Assembly (NCBI GenBank): GCA_964479465.1
Contig: CAYZMG010000036.1
Coordinates: 1-41,443 of the forward strand
DNA: 41,443 nt
Reading direction: 5' to 3'
Source: CADCTB01 sp964479465
Lineage (GTDB): Bacteria; Actinomycetota; Acidimicrobiia; Acidimicrobiales; AC-14
The notes beneath the pieces are model-generated. The model ran no database searches. It saw only the letters and a program-made list of their open reading frames with translations, and was not told where the DNA came from. A program made the translations under genes and the position numbers. Positions 7,413 through 15,516 of the stretch are shown here, one piece after another. The number at the start of each line of letters is the position of its first letter. Position 1 is the stretch's first letter.

Positions 7413-9053
7413 TCAGCCGGGCACCCGGCGGGCCGAGGCCTGGGTCAGCCACGCTTCAGCCTTGTCGAGCCGGCGCTGGAGCTGCTCGACGGTGGCCTCG
7501 CTGATCTTCTTCACGCCGCTGACCCGGTTCAACTCGGCGTTGACGCCGGCGTGGGTCAGGCCGGTGTGGTGGGCGATCAGGCGGCCCTTGTCGGCGTTGG
7601 CCTTGCGGAGATGGGCCTTGTGCTCGCGCCGGGTGCGGCCGTCGGCGGGGAGCCCGGCCCGGGAGGCCGGCCCAGAGGGATTTCCGGCGAGCGGGAGCGG
7701 CGGGAGCGGGATGGTGAGGCTGGCGTCGTCGGGCGGCTCGGGGGCGCCGTCGCCGTCGTAGGCCCAGTCCGGGCCGCCGGCGCCGTCCAGGGGCACGGCC
7801 GAGATGGGTGCGAACAGGGAGAACTGCTCGCCGTCGGCGGCCTCTTCACGCGGGTCTCGGGGGAGCAGCTCGCGATCGTCGTGGCGGAGGGAATGCCGGC
7901 GCTGCTCGGCGATGGCGAAGGCCCGGGCCCGCAGGCGGGGTTCGTCGGGGATGTAGAGGAACGAGTGCTGGCGCCCCGAGCCCCGGGTCCACCGCACGAG
8001 GCGCCCGACGGCCTGGCGGAAGAACAGCTCGGTGGTGGTCGTGGTGGCGAACACGCCGACCCGCAGGCGGGGGATGTCGACCCCCTCGGCCACCATCCGC
8101 ACGGCGACGATCCACGGGTCGGTGCCGGCGCCGAAGCGGGTGATGAGCGCCGAGGCGTCGGGGTCGTCCGAGGTGGCCACGACCGCCCTGACCTTGAGCC
8201 GGTCGGCCAGGAGGCGGGCGATGCCCTTGGCGTGCTCCTGGTCGGTGGCGATGACCAGGCCGCCGGCGTTGGGCTGGCGCCGGCGGATCTCCAACAGCCG
8301 GTCGTGGGCCTGGCGCAGCACGTGGGGCAGCCACTCCCCGTCGACCGAGTAGGCGGTGCGCAGGCGCTGCCCGGCCCGGGCCCCGTCAAGGGGGTCGTCG
8401 AAGCTGTGGGCGTGGAGTGAGCCGTCGGGGGCGCTCCACTCCATCATCCCGTCGACCCGGGGGAAGTACACGGGGCGGACGACGCCGCCGTCGGCCAGGG
8501 CGTCGCCGTAGTTGTACTCGTAGTCGGGTACCGCCTCGTCGAGGTGGTAGCGGACGAAGGGGATGGCGTGGGTGTCGGACCGGAAGGGCGTCCCGGAGAG
8601 GGCCAGGCGGTGGGGCGCGACTTCGAAGGCCTCCCGGAGTGCGTCGCCCCAGGCCCGCTCCTCGGCGGCGTGGTGGAGCTCGTCGAAGATCACGAGGGCG
8701 TCATGCGCCAGGCCGCGCAGCACCCGGCCGGCGGTGGCGACCTGCTGGTAGGTGGTCACCACCCCGTGCATGTCGCCGGGCAGGGCGCCCTCGGCCGGCG
8801 CCCACCGCCAGTCCAGGTGCAGGTCGAATGCCGACGCTGCGTGGGCCCACTGGAGCTTGAGGTGGGCGGTGGGCACGACGACCATCAGCCGCAGCCTCGG
8901 ATCGGCGGCCATGGCCTGGCGGGCGGCGGTGAGGGCGAAGGTGGTCTTGCCCGCCCCGGGTGTGGCCACGGCCAGGAAGTCGGGGCTGGTGTTGGCGGCG
9001 AGGCGCTCCAGGGCAGCTTTCTGCCAGGGGCGGAGGGTGACGGTGCGGGTCAT
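7413..9053 (-). CDS. DEAD/DEAH-type superfamily 2 helicase
   Basis: A 546-residue ATP-dependent helicase read from the ATG at 9053. Motifs in order: a Q-motif-like TLRPWQKAALERL at the start, Walker A ATPGAGKTTF (about 30-39), the Walker B box VIFDELHH, motif III LSGTPFR, motif V-like MVAEGVDIP, and motif VI QAVGRLVR. The order and the DELHH box match bacterial SF2 proteins related to the RAD3/SSL2/type III restriction helicase group. The C-terminal 130 residues are charged and end in a helical KKISEATVEQLQRRLDKAE segment of unknown role. No nuclease or methylase partner lies beside it. It is divergent from the ABC exporter operon. Confidence 0.88.
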   Translation of the reverse strand: MTRTVTLRPWQKAALERLAANTSPDFLAVATPGAGKTTFALTAARQAMAADPRLRLMVVVPTAHLKLQWAHAASAFDLHLDWRWAPAEGALPGDMHGVVTTYQQVATAGRVLRGLAHDALVIFDELHHAAEERAWGDALREAFEVAPHRLALSGTPFRSDTHAIPFVRYHLDEAVPDYEYNYGDALADGGVVRPVYFPRVDGMMEWSAPDGSLHAHSFDDPLDGARAGQRLRTAYSVDGEWLPHVLRQAHDRLLEIRRRQPNAGGLVIATDQEHAKGIARLLADRLKVRAVVATSDDPDASALITRFGAGTDPWIVAVRMVAEGVDIPRLRVGVFATTTTTELFFRQAVGRLVRWTRGSGRQHSFLYIPDEPRLRARAFAIAEQRRHSLRHDDRELLPRDPREEAADGEQFSLFAPISAVPLDGAGGPDWAYDGDGAPEPPDDASLTIPLPPLPLAGNPSGPASRAGLPADGRTRREHKAHLRKANADKGRLIAHHTGLTHAGVNAELNRVSGVKKISEATVEQLQRRLDKAEAWLTQASARRVPG

Positions 9054-9194
9054 GAGACGGGTCGTAGATGATGCCAGGCCCGGGGGCCGGCGCCGGTCAT
9101 TTGCCCGGCGGGCCACCCTCGGCCGCGGCCTCGGCGTCTCGAAGGCGTCAGTAAATCGGTCGTCGCCGGCCAACGGTCGCCGTAGTGTCTGACC

Positions 9195-10142
9195 GTGGCG
9201 GAGTGGGCGGTGGAGGCGGAAGGGCTCGGGCGGGTCTTCGAGGTCAAGAAGCGGCCGGACGTCGTCGCCCTTGCGGACGTGTCGCTTCGGGTGGCGGCCG
9301 GCGAGGTCCACGGGCTTCTCGGCCCCAACGGCGCCGGCAAGACCACGTTCGTCAAGGTCCTCTCGACGGTGCTGCTGCCCACCTCCGGCGCGGCGCGGGT
9401 CATGGGCCACGACGTCGTGGCCGAGACGGCGGCCGTCCGCCCGCTCATCGGCATCGTCATCGGCGGGGACCGCGGTCTCTACGGGCGCCTGACGGCCCGC
9501 CAGAACCTGGCCTACTGGGCCGCGCTGTACCGGATGGCGCCGGCGGCGGGGCGGGAGCGGTCGGAAGCCCTGCTCGCCCGGGTCGGGCTCGACGGCCGAG
9601 CCGACGACCGGGTGCAGTCGTTCTCCCGGGGGATGCGCCAGCGCCTCCACCTGGCCCGGGGCCTCATCAACGACCCGCAGGTGTTGTTCCTCGACGAGCC
9701 GTCGACCGGCATGGATCCGGTGGCGGCGCGGGAGTTCCGGGAAATCGTGCGGGAGCTGGCCGCGGAGGGCCGCACCGTCTTCCTGACGACGCACGACATG
9801 GCCGAGGCCGAAGCGGTGTGCGACCGAGTCACGCTGATCGACCGCGGACAGGTCCTGGCGACTGAGTCGCCGGCGGCGCTGTCTCGACTGCTGTCCCGCC
9901 ACGAGCGCATCGAATGCGTGGGCGCCGCGGCTTCCGTCCTCGAGGATCTCGGGGCGCTGGCGTGTGTCGAGCGGGTGACGGTGACCTTGGAGTCGGCCCG
10001 GATCGAGCTGGCCACCGAAACCGCGGTGGGCGAGGTCATGCGCCGGCTGGTCGCCGCCGGCGTGACGTCGGTGAAGGTGACCCGACCGAGCCTGGAGGAG
10101 GTCTACCTCGGGATGGTCGGCGATCGTGGCATGGGCATCTGA
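9195..10142 (+). CDS. ABC transporter ATP-binding protein
   Basis: A 315-residue ATPase of the drug/antibiotic ABC-2 exporter type, starting at GTG 9195. Walker A is GPNGAGKTTFVK, the signature motif is FSRGMRQRLHLARG, Walker B is VLFLDEPSTGMDP, and the H-loop is TTHDM. The C-terminal 80 residues match the DrrA-type accessory region. The stop codon overlaps the ATG of the first permease (TGATG), so all three genes form one operon. It likely drives export of a lipid or toxic compound; the substrate is not apparent. Confidence 0.93.
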   Translation: MAEWAVEAEGLGRVFEVKKRPDVVALADVSLRVAAGEVHGLLGPNGAGKTTFVKVLSTVLLPTSGAARVMGHDVVAETAAVRPLIGIVIGGDRGLYGRLTARQNLAYWAALYRMAPAAGRERSEALLARVGLDGRADDRVQSFSRGMRQRLHLARGLINDPQVLFLDEPSTGMDPVAAREFREIVRELAAEGRTVFLTTHDMAEAEAVCDRVTLIDRGQVLATESPAALSRLLSRHERIECVGAAASVLEDLGALACVERVTVTLESARIELATETAVGEVMRRLVAAGVTSVKVTRPSLEEVYLGMVGDRGMGI

Positions 10143-10909
10143 TGCGCGGCCTGCGAGGTGCCCTGCGACTGCAGTTCCAGATCGTCCTGTCCGACCGCGG
10201 CTACCTCAACGACATCCTGGCCAACCCCTTCTTCGCCATCATCTTCCTCGGCATCGTGCGGGCCGCCGGCCGGCGCGACCTCACCGCGTTCGCGGTCGTC
10301 GCTCCCGTGCTCATCACCCTCTGGGGTATGGCTCTGGAGATTGCCGGCGACATCGTCGACTCCGATCGCAACGCCGGCATCCTGGAGGGCGTCGTCGCCA
10401 CGCCGGTCGGTTTCCCGACGGTCGTATCCGGGCGGGTGCTGGCGGTGACCCTGCTCGGTGGCGTGGCGATCGTCGAGACGTGGCTCGTCGCCACCTTCGG
10501 TTTCGGGGCCGACATCGTCGTTCATCACCCGGCCGCCCTGGTGGCGACGCTCGTCGTCACCGGGCTGGCCGCCACCGGCACGTCGATCATCATGGCCGGG
10601 GTGTTCGTGCTCGCCCGTACGGCCAAGACGTTCCAGAACAGCATGCACTTCCCCGTGTACCTGCTGGCCGGCGTGATCGTCCCGCTCACCTACCTGCCGG
10701 CGTGGCTGCGCCCGGCCGCCCGCCTTCTTTTCCTTTCCTGGAGCGCCGACCTGCTGCGGGAATCCCTGGCGCCGGCGCCCGTCGTCGACCTCGTGCCCCG
10801 GCTCGGCATCATCCTCGGGCTGGGGGCGCTGGGGATGCTCATCGGGCGGGCCGTGCTCGACCTGGTCCTCACCCGGGTGCGCGTGTCGGGCCGGCTGGGC
10901 TTCGAGTGA
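10142..10909 (+). CDS. ABC-2 type permease, first subunit
   Basis: A 255-residue membrane protein with about six hydrophobic segments, beginning at the ATG that overlaps the ATPase stop by 1 nt. It carries ABC-2 features: an amphipathic start (LRLQFQIVLSDRGYLNDIL), EGVVATPVGFPTVVSGRVLA, and the late FPVYLLAGVIVPLTYLP loop, followed by the LLRESL helix. Its last codons overlap the GTG of the second permease. It probably forms a heterodimeric channel with that subunit. Confidence 0.88.
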   Translation: MRGLRGALRLQFQIVLSDRGYLNDILANPFFAIIFLGIVRAAGRRDLTAFAVVAPVLITLWGMALEIAGDIVDSDRNAGILEGVVATPVGFPTVVSGRVLAVTLLGGVAIVETWLVATFGFGADIVVHHPAALVATLVVTGLAATGTSIIMAGVFVLARTAKTFQNSMHFPVYLLAGVIVPLTYLPAWLRPAARLLFLSWSADLLRESLAPAPVVDLVPRLGIILGLGALGMLIGRAVLDLVLTRVRVSGRLGFE

Positions 10910-11712
10910 ACCGGCTCCGCCAACAATTCCGGATCCTCCGGTACGCAGCCCTCTGCGGCTTCCAGGACTTCGGGTACACCTGGACGATCTGGACGTGGGG
11001 CTTCGGGCTGTTCCTGCGGATGATGACCCAGGTGGCGTTCTTCGCCTCCATCGGGCGGCTCCTGGGCTCCGACGAGCAGGTCGAGTACCTGTTCATCGGC
11101 AACGCAGTTGCTGCGGCAGCCGTTGGCTGCCTCACCGCGGCCACGTCGACGACGTGGGAGCGGGGCGCCGGCACCCTGCCGCTGCTGGTCGCCTCGCCAA
11201 CCAGCCCTCTGCTGGTGCTCATGGGCCGGAGCACGTTCTTCATCGCCAACGGACTGGCGTTCTCCCTCGGCGCCCTCGTCCTGCTGCCGCCCTTGTTCGA
11301 CGTGTCGATCCCCTGGGCCCGCTTCCCTGCCGTCGCCGGCATCGTTGCCCTGACTGCGGTCACCACCTACTTCGCCGCCACCTTCCTGGGCGGGCTGGTC
11401 CTGAACGCCACCAGCGCCCGACGCACCGTCCCCCAGGTGGCCCGCATGGTGATCCTGGCCTTCTGCGGCGTGAGCGTGCCCCGCACGGTCTTCCCCGAGC
11501 CGGTGTCCTGGCTCGCCGGCTACCTTCCCGTGACCCACGGACTCGATGCCATCCGGGGGCTGCTCGACTCTGCGCCGGCGGCGGCAGTCTTCCGTGACAT
11601 CGGACTGGAGGTGCTGGTCGGCGCCGGCTGGTTGGTGCTGGCGCTGTTGACGTTCCAGCGCCTCGCCGACGCCGGCCGCCGCAACGGCTCGATCGTGTTC
11701 TCCTCGGCCTGA
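10906..11712 (+). CDS. ABC-2 type permease, second subunit
   Basis: A 268-residue membrane protein starting at a GTG that overlaps the previous stop (GTGA, 10906-10909). About six transmembrane segments. Typical ABC-2 wording includes WERGAGTLPLLVASPTSPL, the position where related permeases read E-x-G-T-L-E-x-L, and the SWLAGYLPVTHGLDAIRGLL loop. It is homologous in layout to the first permease but diverged. Together with the ATPase it completes an exporter. Confidence 0.88.
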   Translation: MNRLRQQFRILRYAALCGFQDFGYTWTIWTWGFGLFLRMMTQVAFFASIGRLLGSDEQVEYLFIGNAVAAAAVGCLTAATSTTWERGAGTLPLLVASPTSPLLVLMGRSTFFIANGLAFSLGALVLLPPLFDVSIPWARFPAVAGIVALTAVTTYFAATFLGGLVLNATSARRTVPQVARMVILAFCGVSVPRTVFPEPVSWLAGYLPVTHGLDAIRGLLDSAPAAAVFRDIGLEVLVGAGWLVLALLTFQRLADAGRRNGSIVFSSA

Positions 11713-11733
11713 TTCCGGCGGCCCGGCGCTCTT

Positions 11734-12213
11734 TCAGCGGCTCGCATCGTCGCCCTCGATCGCGTCGAGGATCTTCTGGGCGGCGACGCCGAGGGCGTCG
11801 AGCTCGGCGGGGGTGAGGGGATCGACGACCAGGCGGCGGACGGTCTCGACGTGGTGGGGTGCGGCCTCCTCGATGGCGGCGAGGCCCCGGTCGGTGGCGA
11901 CGACGAACGCCCCACGGCGGTCGTCGTCGCATTTGCCCTTGGCCACCAGGCCACGGTCGACCATGCGGGCGATCTGGTGGGAGACCCGGCTCTTCTCCCA
12001 CCCGAGCGTGGTCGACAGCTCGAAGAGGCGCAGGCTGCCGTCGGGCCGATCGGTGAGAGCGACCAGCACCGTGTAGTCCGAGTGGGAGAGATCGGAGACC
12101 GCGGCCAGCTCCGAGGCGAGGCGGGCGTCGAGCCGCATCCCCATGAACTGCAGGGCGCGCCACGCCCGCTCCTCCCGCTCGTCGAGCCAGCGCGCGTCTT
12201 TCACGGATTTCAT
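11734..12213 (-). CDS. MarR-family transcriptional regulator
   Basis: A 159-residue winged-helix protein. Dimerisation helices flank the DNA-binding core: LSHSDYTVLVALTD, LRLFELSTTLGWEKSRVSHQIARMVDRGLV and the wing KCDDDRRGAFVVATDRG. It is divergent from yceI with 70 bp between starts, and that gap contains a two-part inverted repeat around TTGAC/GTCAA. MarR repressors of this subgroup often face yceI genes in actinobacteria. Autoregulation and repression of yceI are inferred. Confidence 0.9.
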   Translation of the reverse strand: MKSVKDARWLDEREERAWRALQFMGMRLDARLASELAAVSDLSHSDYTVLVALTDRPDGSLRLFELSTTLGWEKSRVSHQIARMVDRGLVAKGKCDDDRRGAFVVATDRGLAAIEEAAPHHVETVRRLVVDPLTPAELDALGVAAQKILDAIEGDDASR

Positions 12214-12226
12214 TCTACCGCGGGAA

Positions 12227-12265
12227 TAGTTGACGTGTCATCGAAGTTATATGATGTGTCAACTA
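12227..12265. promoter_or_regulatory. MarR operator and divergent promoter region
   Basis: TAGTTGAC (12227-12234) is repeated in inverse as GTCAACTA (12258-12265). The left half extends to TTGACGTGTCA, which is itself a TGAC-GT-GTCA palindrome; the right half ATGATGTGTCAAC mirrors it at 10 of 13 positions. TATGAT at 12250-12255 is a candidate -10 for yceI, but the TTGACG to its left is only 14 bp away, so promoter placement is tentative. AGGAGG at 12272-12277 is the yceI ribosome binding site. Confidence 0.6.
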
Positions 12266-12283
12266 CTTCTCAGGAGGAACCTC

Positions 12284-12838
12284 ATGAGCACGACCACCGT
12301 CCCCACCACCCTTACCGGCACCTACACCCTCGACGCCACCCACAGCCGCATCGGCTTCGTCGCCCGCCACGCCATGGTCACCAAGGTTCGCGGTTCGTTC
12401 AACGAGTTCAGCGGTTCCGGCGCCTTCGACGCCGAGAACCCGGCCAACTCCAATCTGAGCCTGACGGTCCAGGCGGCCAGCATCGACACCCGCAACGCCG
12501 ACCGGGACGCCCACCTGCGCAGCAACGACTTCTTCGACATGGACACCTACCCCGAGATCACCTTCCAGTCCACGTCGGTGGAGCCGCTCGACGGCCGGCA
12601 GTACCGGGTCACCGGTGACCTGACGATCAAGGGCATCACCCGGCCCGTCAGTGTCGACTTCGAGCTGGAGGGCAGTGCCGTCGACCCCTACGGCAATCTG
12701 CGGATCGGGCTGGAGGGCACCACCACCATCAACCGCAAGGACTTCGGCCTGGGCTGGAACGCCGCCCTGGAGACCGGCGGCGTGCTCGTGGGCGAGAAGG
12801 TCGTCCTCGAGTTCGAGGTCTCCGCCGTCAAGTCCTGA
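12284..12838 (+). CDS. YceI-family lipocalin-like protein
   Basis: A 184-residue protein with no signal peptide. The YceI beta-barrel is clear: YTLDATHSRIGFVARHAMVT at the start, NADRDAHLRSNDFFDMDTYP in the middle, and NRKDFGLGWNAALETGG near the end. Family members bind long isoprenoid-type lipids such as polyprenyl or ubiquinone-like molecules. The ATG at 12284 follows AGGAGG. Its stop lies 5 bp from the convergent histidine kinase stop. Control by the divergent MarR gene is likely. Confidence 0.93.
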   Translation: MSTTTVPTTLTGTYTLDATHSRIGFVARHAMVTKVRGSFNEFSGSGAFDAENPANSNLSLTVQAASIDTRNADRDAHLRSNDFFDMDTYPEITFQSTSVEPLDGRQYRVTGDLTIKGITRPVSVDFELEGSAVDPYGNLRIGLEGTTTINRKDFGLGWNAALETGGVLVGEKVVLEFEVSAVKS

Positions 12839-12843
12839 GGGGG

Positions 12844-14482
12844 TCAGGCCGGCGGGCCGGCGCTGCGCTGCGACTTCGCCGGCAGCCATCGGCAGAGGGC
12901 AGCCTCGAGCTCGCCGGCCCGCAACGGCTTCGAGACGTAGTCGTCCATCCCGGCCTCGAGGCAGTGATCGCGGTCCCTGGTCATCGCATGGGCGGTCACG
13001 GCGATGATGGGCATGTGGCGCCCACCGCGCTCGCGCTTGCGGATCTCGCGCGTCGCGTCGTACCCGTCCAGCTGCGGCATCTGGCAGTCCATCAGGACGG
13101 CGGCGAAGTGGTCATGGGTGCACATCTCCACCGCCTCCCGCCCGTTCTGGGCGATGGCGACGGTGTATCCCAGCCTCTTCAGCATGGCCACGGCCACGAC
13201 CTGGTTGATGTGGTTGTCTTCGGCCACCAGCACCCGGGTCGACGGGATGCACGCCGCCGGCGCCGGCTCCGCAGCGGCGTCTTGGTCGAGTTCCACCAGG
13301 TCGACCAGGGCGTTGTAGATGGCCGAGCGGCGCACGGGAAGCGACAACTGGGCGAAGCGCTCGTCGTCGGGAGCGGGGGTGATGTGCCGCCGGCCCAGCG
13401 CCAGGATCGGGACGTCGGGCCAGTTCCGGCGGATGCTGTCGACCAGCTCTCCCGGCTGTGGGCAGCCCTCGCCCTCCTCGATGACAATCACCTCGGCGTG
13501 ACAGCCGCCGGCCGCCATGAGCGCCGGCGGGTCGACCGTGACCACGTCCAGCCCCCACGACCGCAGCTGATCGTCGAGTTTCGTGGCGTTCGGCTCGTTG
13601 CCCAGCACGACGATGGCCCGGCGCCCATCGAGCTTCGAAGGCGCTGTTGCCGGCGTCTCCGGGTCCAGAGCCACGGTGAACCAGAACGTGCTCCCTTTGC
13701 CGACCTCGCTGACCAGCCCGGTCGTGCCGCCCATGGCCTCAGCCAGGCTCTTCGATATGGCGAGGCCGAGCCCGGCCCCGCCGTAGGTCCGCGTCGTGCT
13801 GGGATCGGCCTGCGAGAAGGCCTGGAAGATGGNNNNNNNNNNTCAGGGAAGGGTCGCGTCCAGGTCCTGTGTCGCGGACCTCGAACCGCACGTGGTTCCC
13901 GTCCTCTCCGGCGGCCACCTGGACGCGTCCCCGGACGGTGAACTTGACCGCGTTGTCGACCAGGTTGGTGAGTACCTGGCGGATGCGGAGCGGGTCGCCG
14001 TAGACGGGGCGGTCGAGGGCGGGCTCGACCGCCAGCTCGAGTTCGAGGCCTTTGGCCTTGGCCGGGCCGGCGAACAGGACGCAGACCTCTTCGGTGAGAT
14101 CGACGATATTGAGCTCCGTCCGCTCGACGATCAGCCGGCCCGCTTCGATCTTCGTGATGTCGAGGATGTCGTTGATCACCGCCAGGAGAGAGTCGCCGGA
14201 GGAGCGGATCATGCGGACGTAGGTGAGCTGGGTCTCGTCGAGGTCGGTGTCGATGAGCGCCTCGGTGAGGCCGATGACGCCGTTCATCGGTGTGCGGACC
14301 TCATGGCTCACGTTGGCCAGGAACTCCGACGTGAGGCGGGACGACGCCAGCGCCCGGGTGCCGGCGTCGTGCTCGGCCGCCTCCGCCTCCGTCTTCTTGC
14401 GCACGACGTAGACCGCGATGACCACGTGGATGAGCGTCACGACGATGGCGAGGATCGCCAGGCTCGGCCCAATGGTCGGCAC
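12844..14482 (-). CDS. Hybrid sensor histidine kinase with two receivers (interrupted by a gap)
   Basis: One gene split by ten N. The upstream part, from GTG 14482, has a transmembrane segment (LAILAIVVTLIHVVIAVYVV), the phosphoacceptor box FLANVSHEVRTPMNGVIG, the N-box LTNLVDNAVKF and the G1 box DTGPG. After the gap the reading frame differs: IFQAFSQADPST and the G2 box GGAGLGLAIS, then a first receiver-like domain lacking the phosphorylatable Asp (VIVIEEGEG), then a full receiver with VLVAEDNHINQ, VLMDCQMPQLDG and VSKPL. The frame change comes from the arbitrary N count, so I see no proof of a broken gene. There is no extracellular sensor domain; the short N terminus suggests sensing through the membrane or a partner. 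Confidence 0.85.
13833..13842. other. Assembly gap (10 N)
   Basis: Ten consecutive N inside the kinase ATPase domain, between the G1 and G2 boxes. The frames on either side differ, so the true missing length is not 10 nt. The bases just before the N on the kinase strand (GRDPSL) fit the family poorly at one residue and may include a sequencing error. Confidence 0.99.
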
Positions 14483-14621
14483 GGTCGTCTACCGAGGGCC
14501 GCTCCCGGCGTCGCCGGGCCGGGGAATGGTGCGGGTTCTAGGCACCTTTCCAATTCGAGCACCCCCAACGCAACGTGCCCCCAATCGGCTCCCAATCTCA
14601 GACGAAATCCCGGCGCCGGCC

Positions 14622-15104
14622 TCAGCCGCCGGCCAGCACCGCGTCGAGGCGCTGGTAGCCCTCGACGACACCCTGCTCCATACCGCTGGCGATGAAGGCG
14701 TCGCGGCCCTCGAAGGAGTCGGTGAGCGAGTGCGATGTCAAGCGGGTGCGGCCGTCGCCCAGGTCCTCGAAGGTGATCTTCTCGAGGGCGACGCCGTCGG
14801 GCTCACCCTCGAAGGTGAAGGTCTGCACGATCAGCTCGCCGGGACGGACGTCGTGGAAGCAGCCCCGGAAGCCGTACTCGCCGTTGTCGTCGCTCATGAG
14901 GTAGCGGTAGGAACCGCCGGTGCGGCACTCCATGTGCTCGACGTTCAGCCGGGTGCCGTGCGGGCCGCACCACCGGGCGAACAGCTCGGGGTCGGCATGG
15001 GCCCGGAACACCTTCTCCGGCGGGGCGTCGAACACACGGATGATGCTGACGATCGGCACGTCGGGGTCGACGATGATCTCGGTCTCATGCGTGGTGACGG
15101 TCAT
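14622..15104 (-). CDS. SRPBCC-family protein (AHSA1-like)
   Basis: A 160-residue START/Bet v1-like protein. Typical stretches are IIRVFDAPPEKVFRAHADPE near the start, LFARWCGPHG, GGSYRYLMSD and the closing helix ASGMEQGVVEGYQRLDAVL. Such proteins bind hydrophobic ligands in a helix-grip cavity. Its ATG overlaps the ArsR stop by 4 nt (ATGA), making a coupled two-gene operon. ArsR-SRPBCC pairs of this kind are common in actinobacteria; the ligand and function are unknown. Confidence 0.9.
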   Translation of the reverse strand: MTVTTHETEIIVDPDVPIVSIIRVFDAPPEKVFRAHADPELFARWCGPHGTRLNVEHMECRTGGSYRYLMSDDNGEYGFRGCFHDVRPGELIVQTFTFEGEPDGVALEKITFEDLGDGRTRLTSHSLTDSFEGRDAFIASGMEQGVVEGYQRLDAVLAGG

Positions 15105-15445
15105 GGCTGTGCTCCTGTCTTGGGCTCGTCGGGCATGTCACGGAGGACGTCGTCGAGCCGGCGGTACCGCTCCTCGGCCTGGCGCCGGTAGCGCTCGATC
15201 CACTTGGTCATGAGGTCGAACACCTCCGCCTCCAGGTGCACGGGCCGGCGTTGCGCCTCCCGCGTGCGGGTCACCAGGCCGGCGTTTTCCAGCACCTTGA
15301 GGTGCTTGGAGACGGCCTGGACGCTCACGTCGTAGGGCTCAGCCAGCTCGTTGACGGTGGCGTCGCCCACGGCCAGCCGGGCCACGATGTCCCGCCGGGT
15401 GGGATCGGCAAGGGCCGAGAACACCCGTGACAACGAATCCGGCAT
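15101..15445 (-). CDS. ArsR-family transcriptional regulator
   Basis: A 114-residue winged-helix repressor. LSRVFSALADPTRRDIVARL opens the fold, VNELAEPYDVSVQAVSKHLKVLENAGLV is the helix-turn-helix and recognition helix, and the rest is a helical dimer tail. There is no ELCVC-type metal site, so it is not an arsenic or cadmium sensor. The ATG at 15445 has GGAGGAGGG upstream. CAACC-N4-GGTTG palindromes overlap its promoter, indicating autoregulation. Confidence 0.9.
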   Translation of the reverse strand: MPDSLSRVFSALADPTRRDIVARLAVGDATVNELAEPYDVSVQAVSKHLKVLENAGLVTRTREAQRRPVHLEAEVFDLMTKWIERYRRQAEERYRRLDDVLRDMPDEPKTGAQP

Positions 15446-15457
15446 GACCCTCCTCCT

Positions 15458-15516
15458 CAACCTTACGGTTGAATACAACCTACGCCCGACGAGGGGCGTT
15501 GTCAACCAATTGGTTG
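15458..15516 (-). promoter_or_regulatory. ArsR promoter with overlapping operators
   Basis: Alternating half-sites CAACC (15458), GGTTG (15467) and CAACC (15476), spaced 9 bp, make two overlapping palindromes; a third, CAACCAATTGGTTG, is perfect at 15503-15516. On the reverse strand a promoter TTGACA (15505-15500), 17-bp spacer, TAGGTT (15482-15477) runs right through them, so bound ArsR would cover both promoter boxes. The last palindrome also encodes the C-terminal residues and stop of the flavoenzyme gene. Confidence 0.7.

Noticed and set aside
9054..9902. N-terminal extension of the helicase into the ABC ATPase region
   Set aside because: The extension is antisense to a clear ATPase gene; the helicase family start fits ATG 9053.
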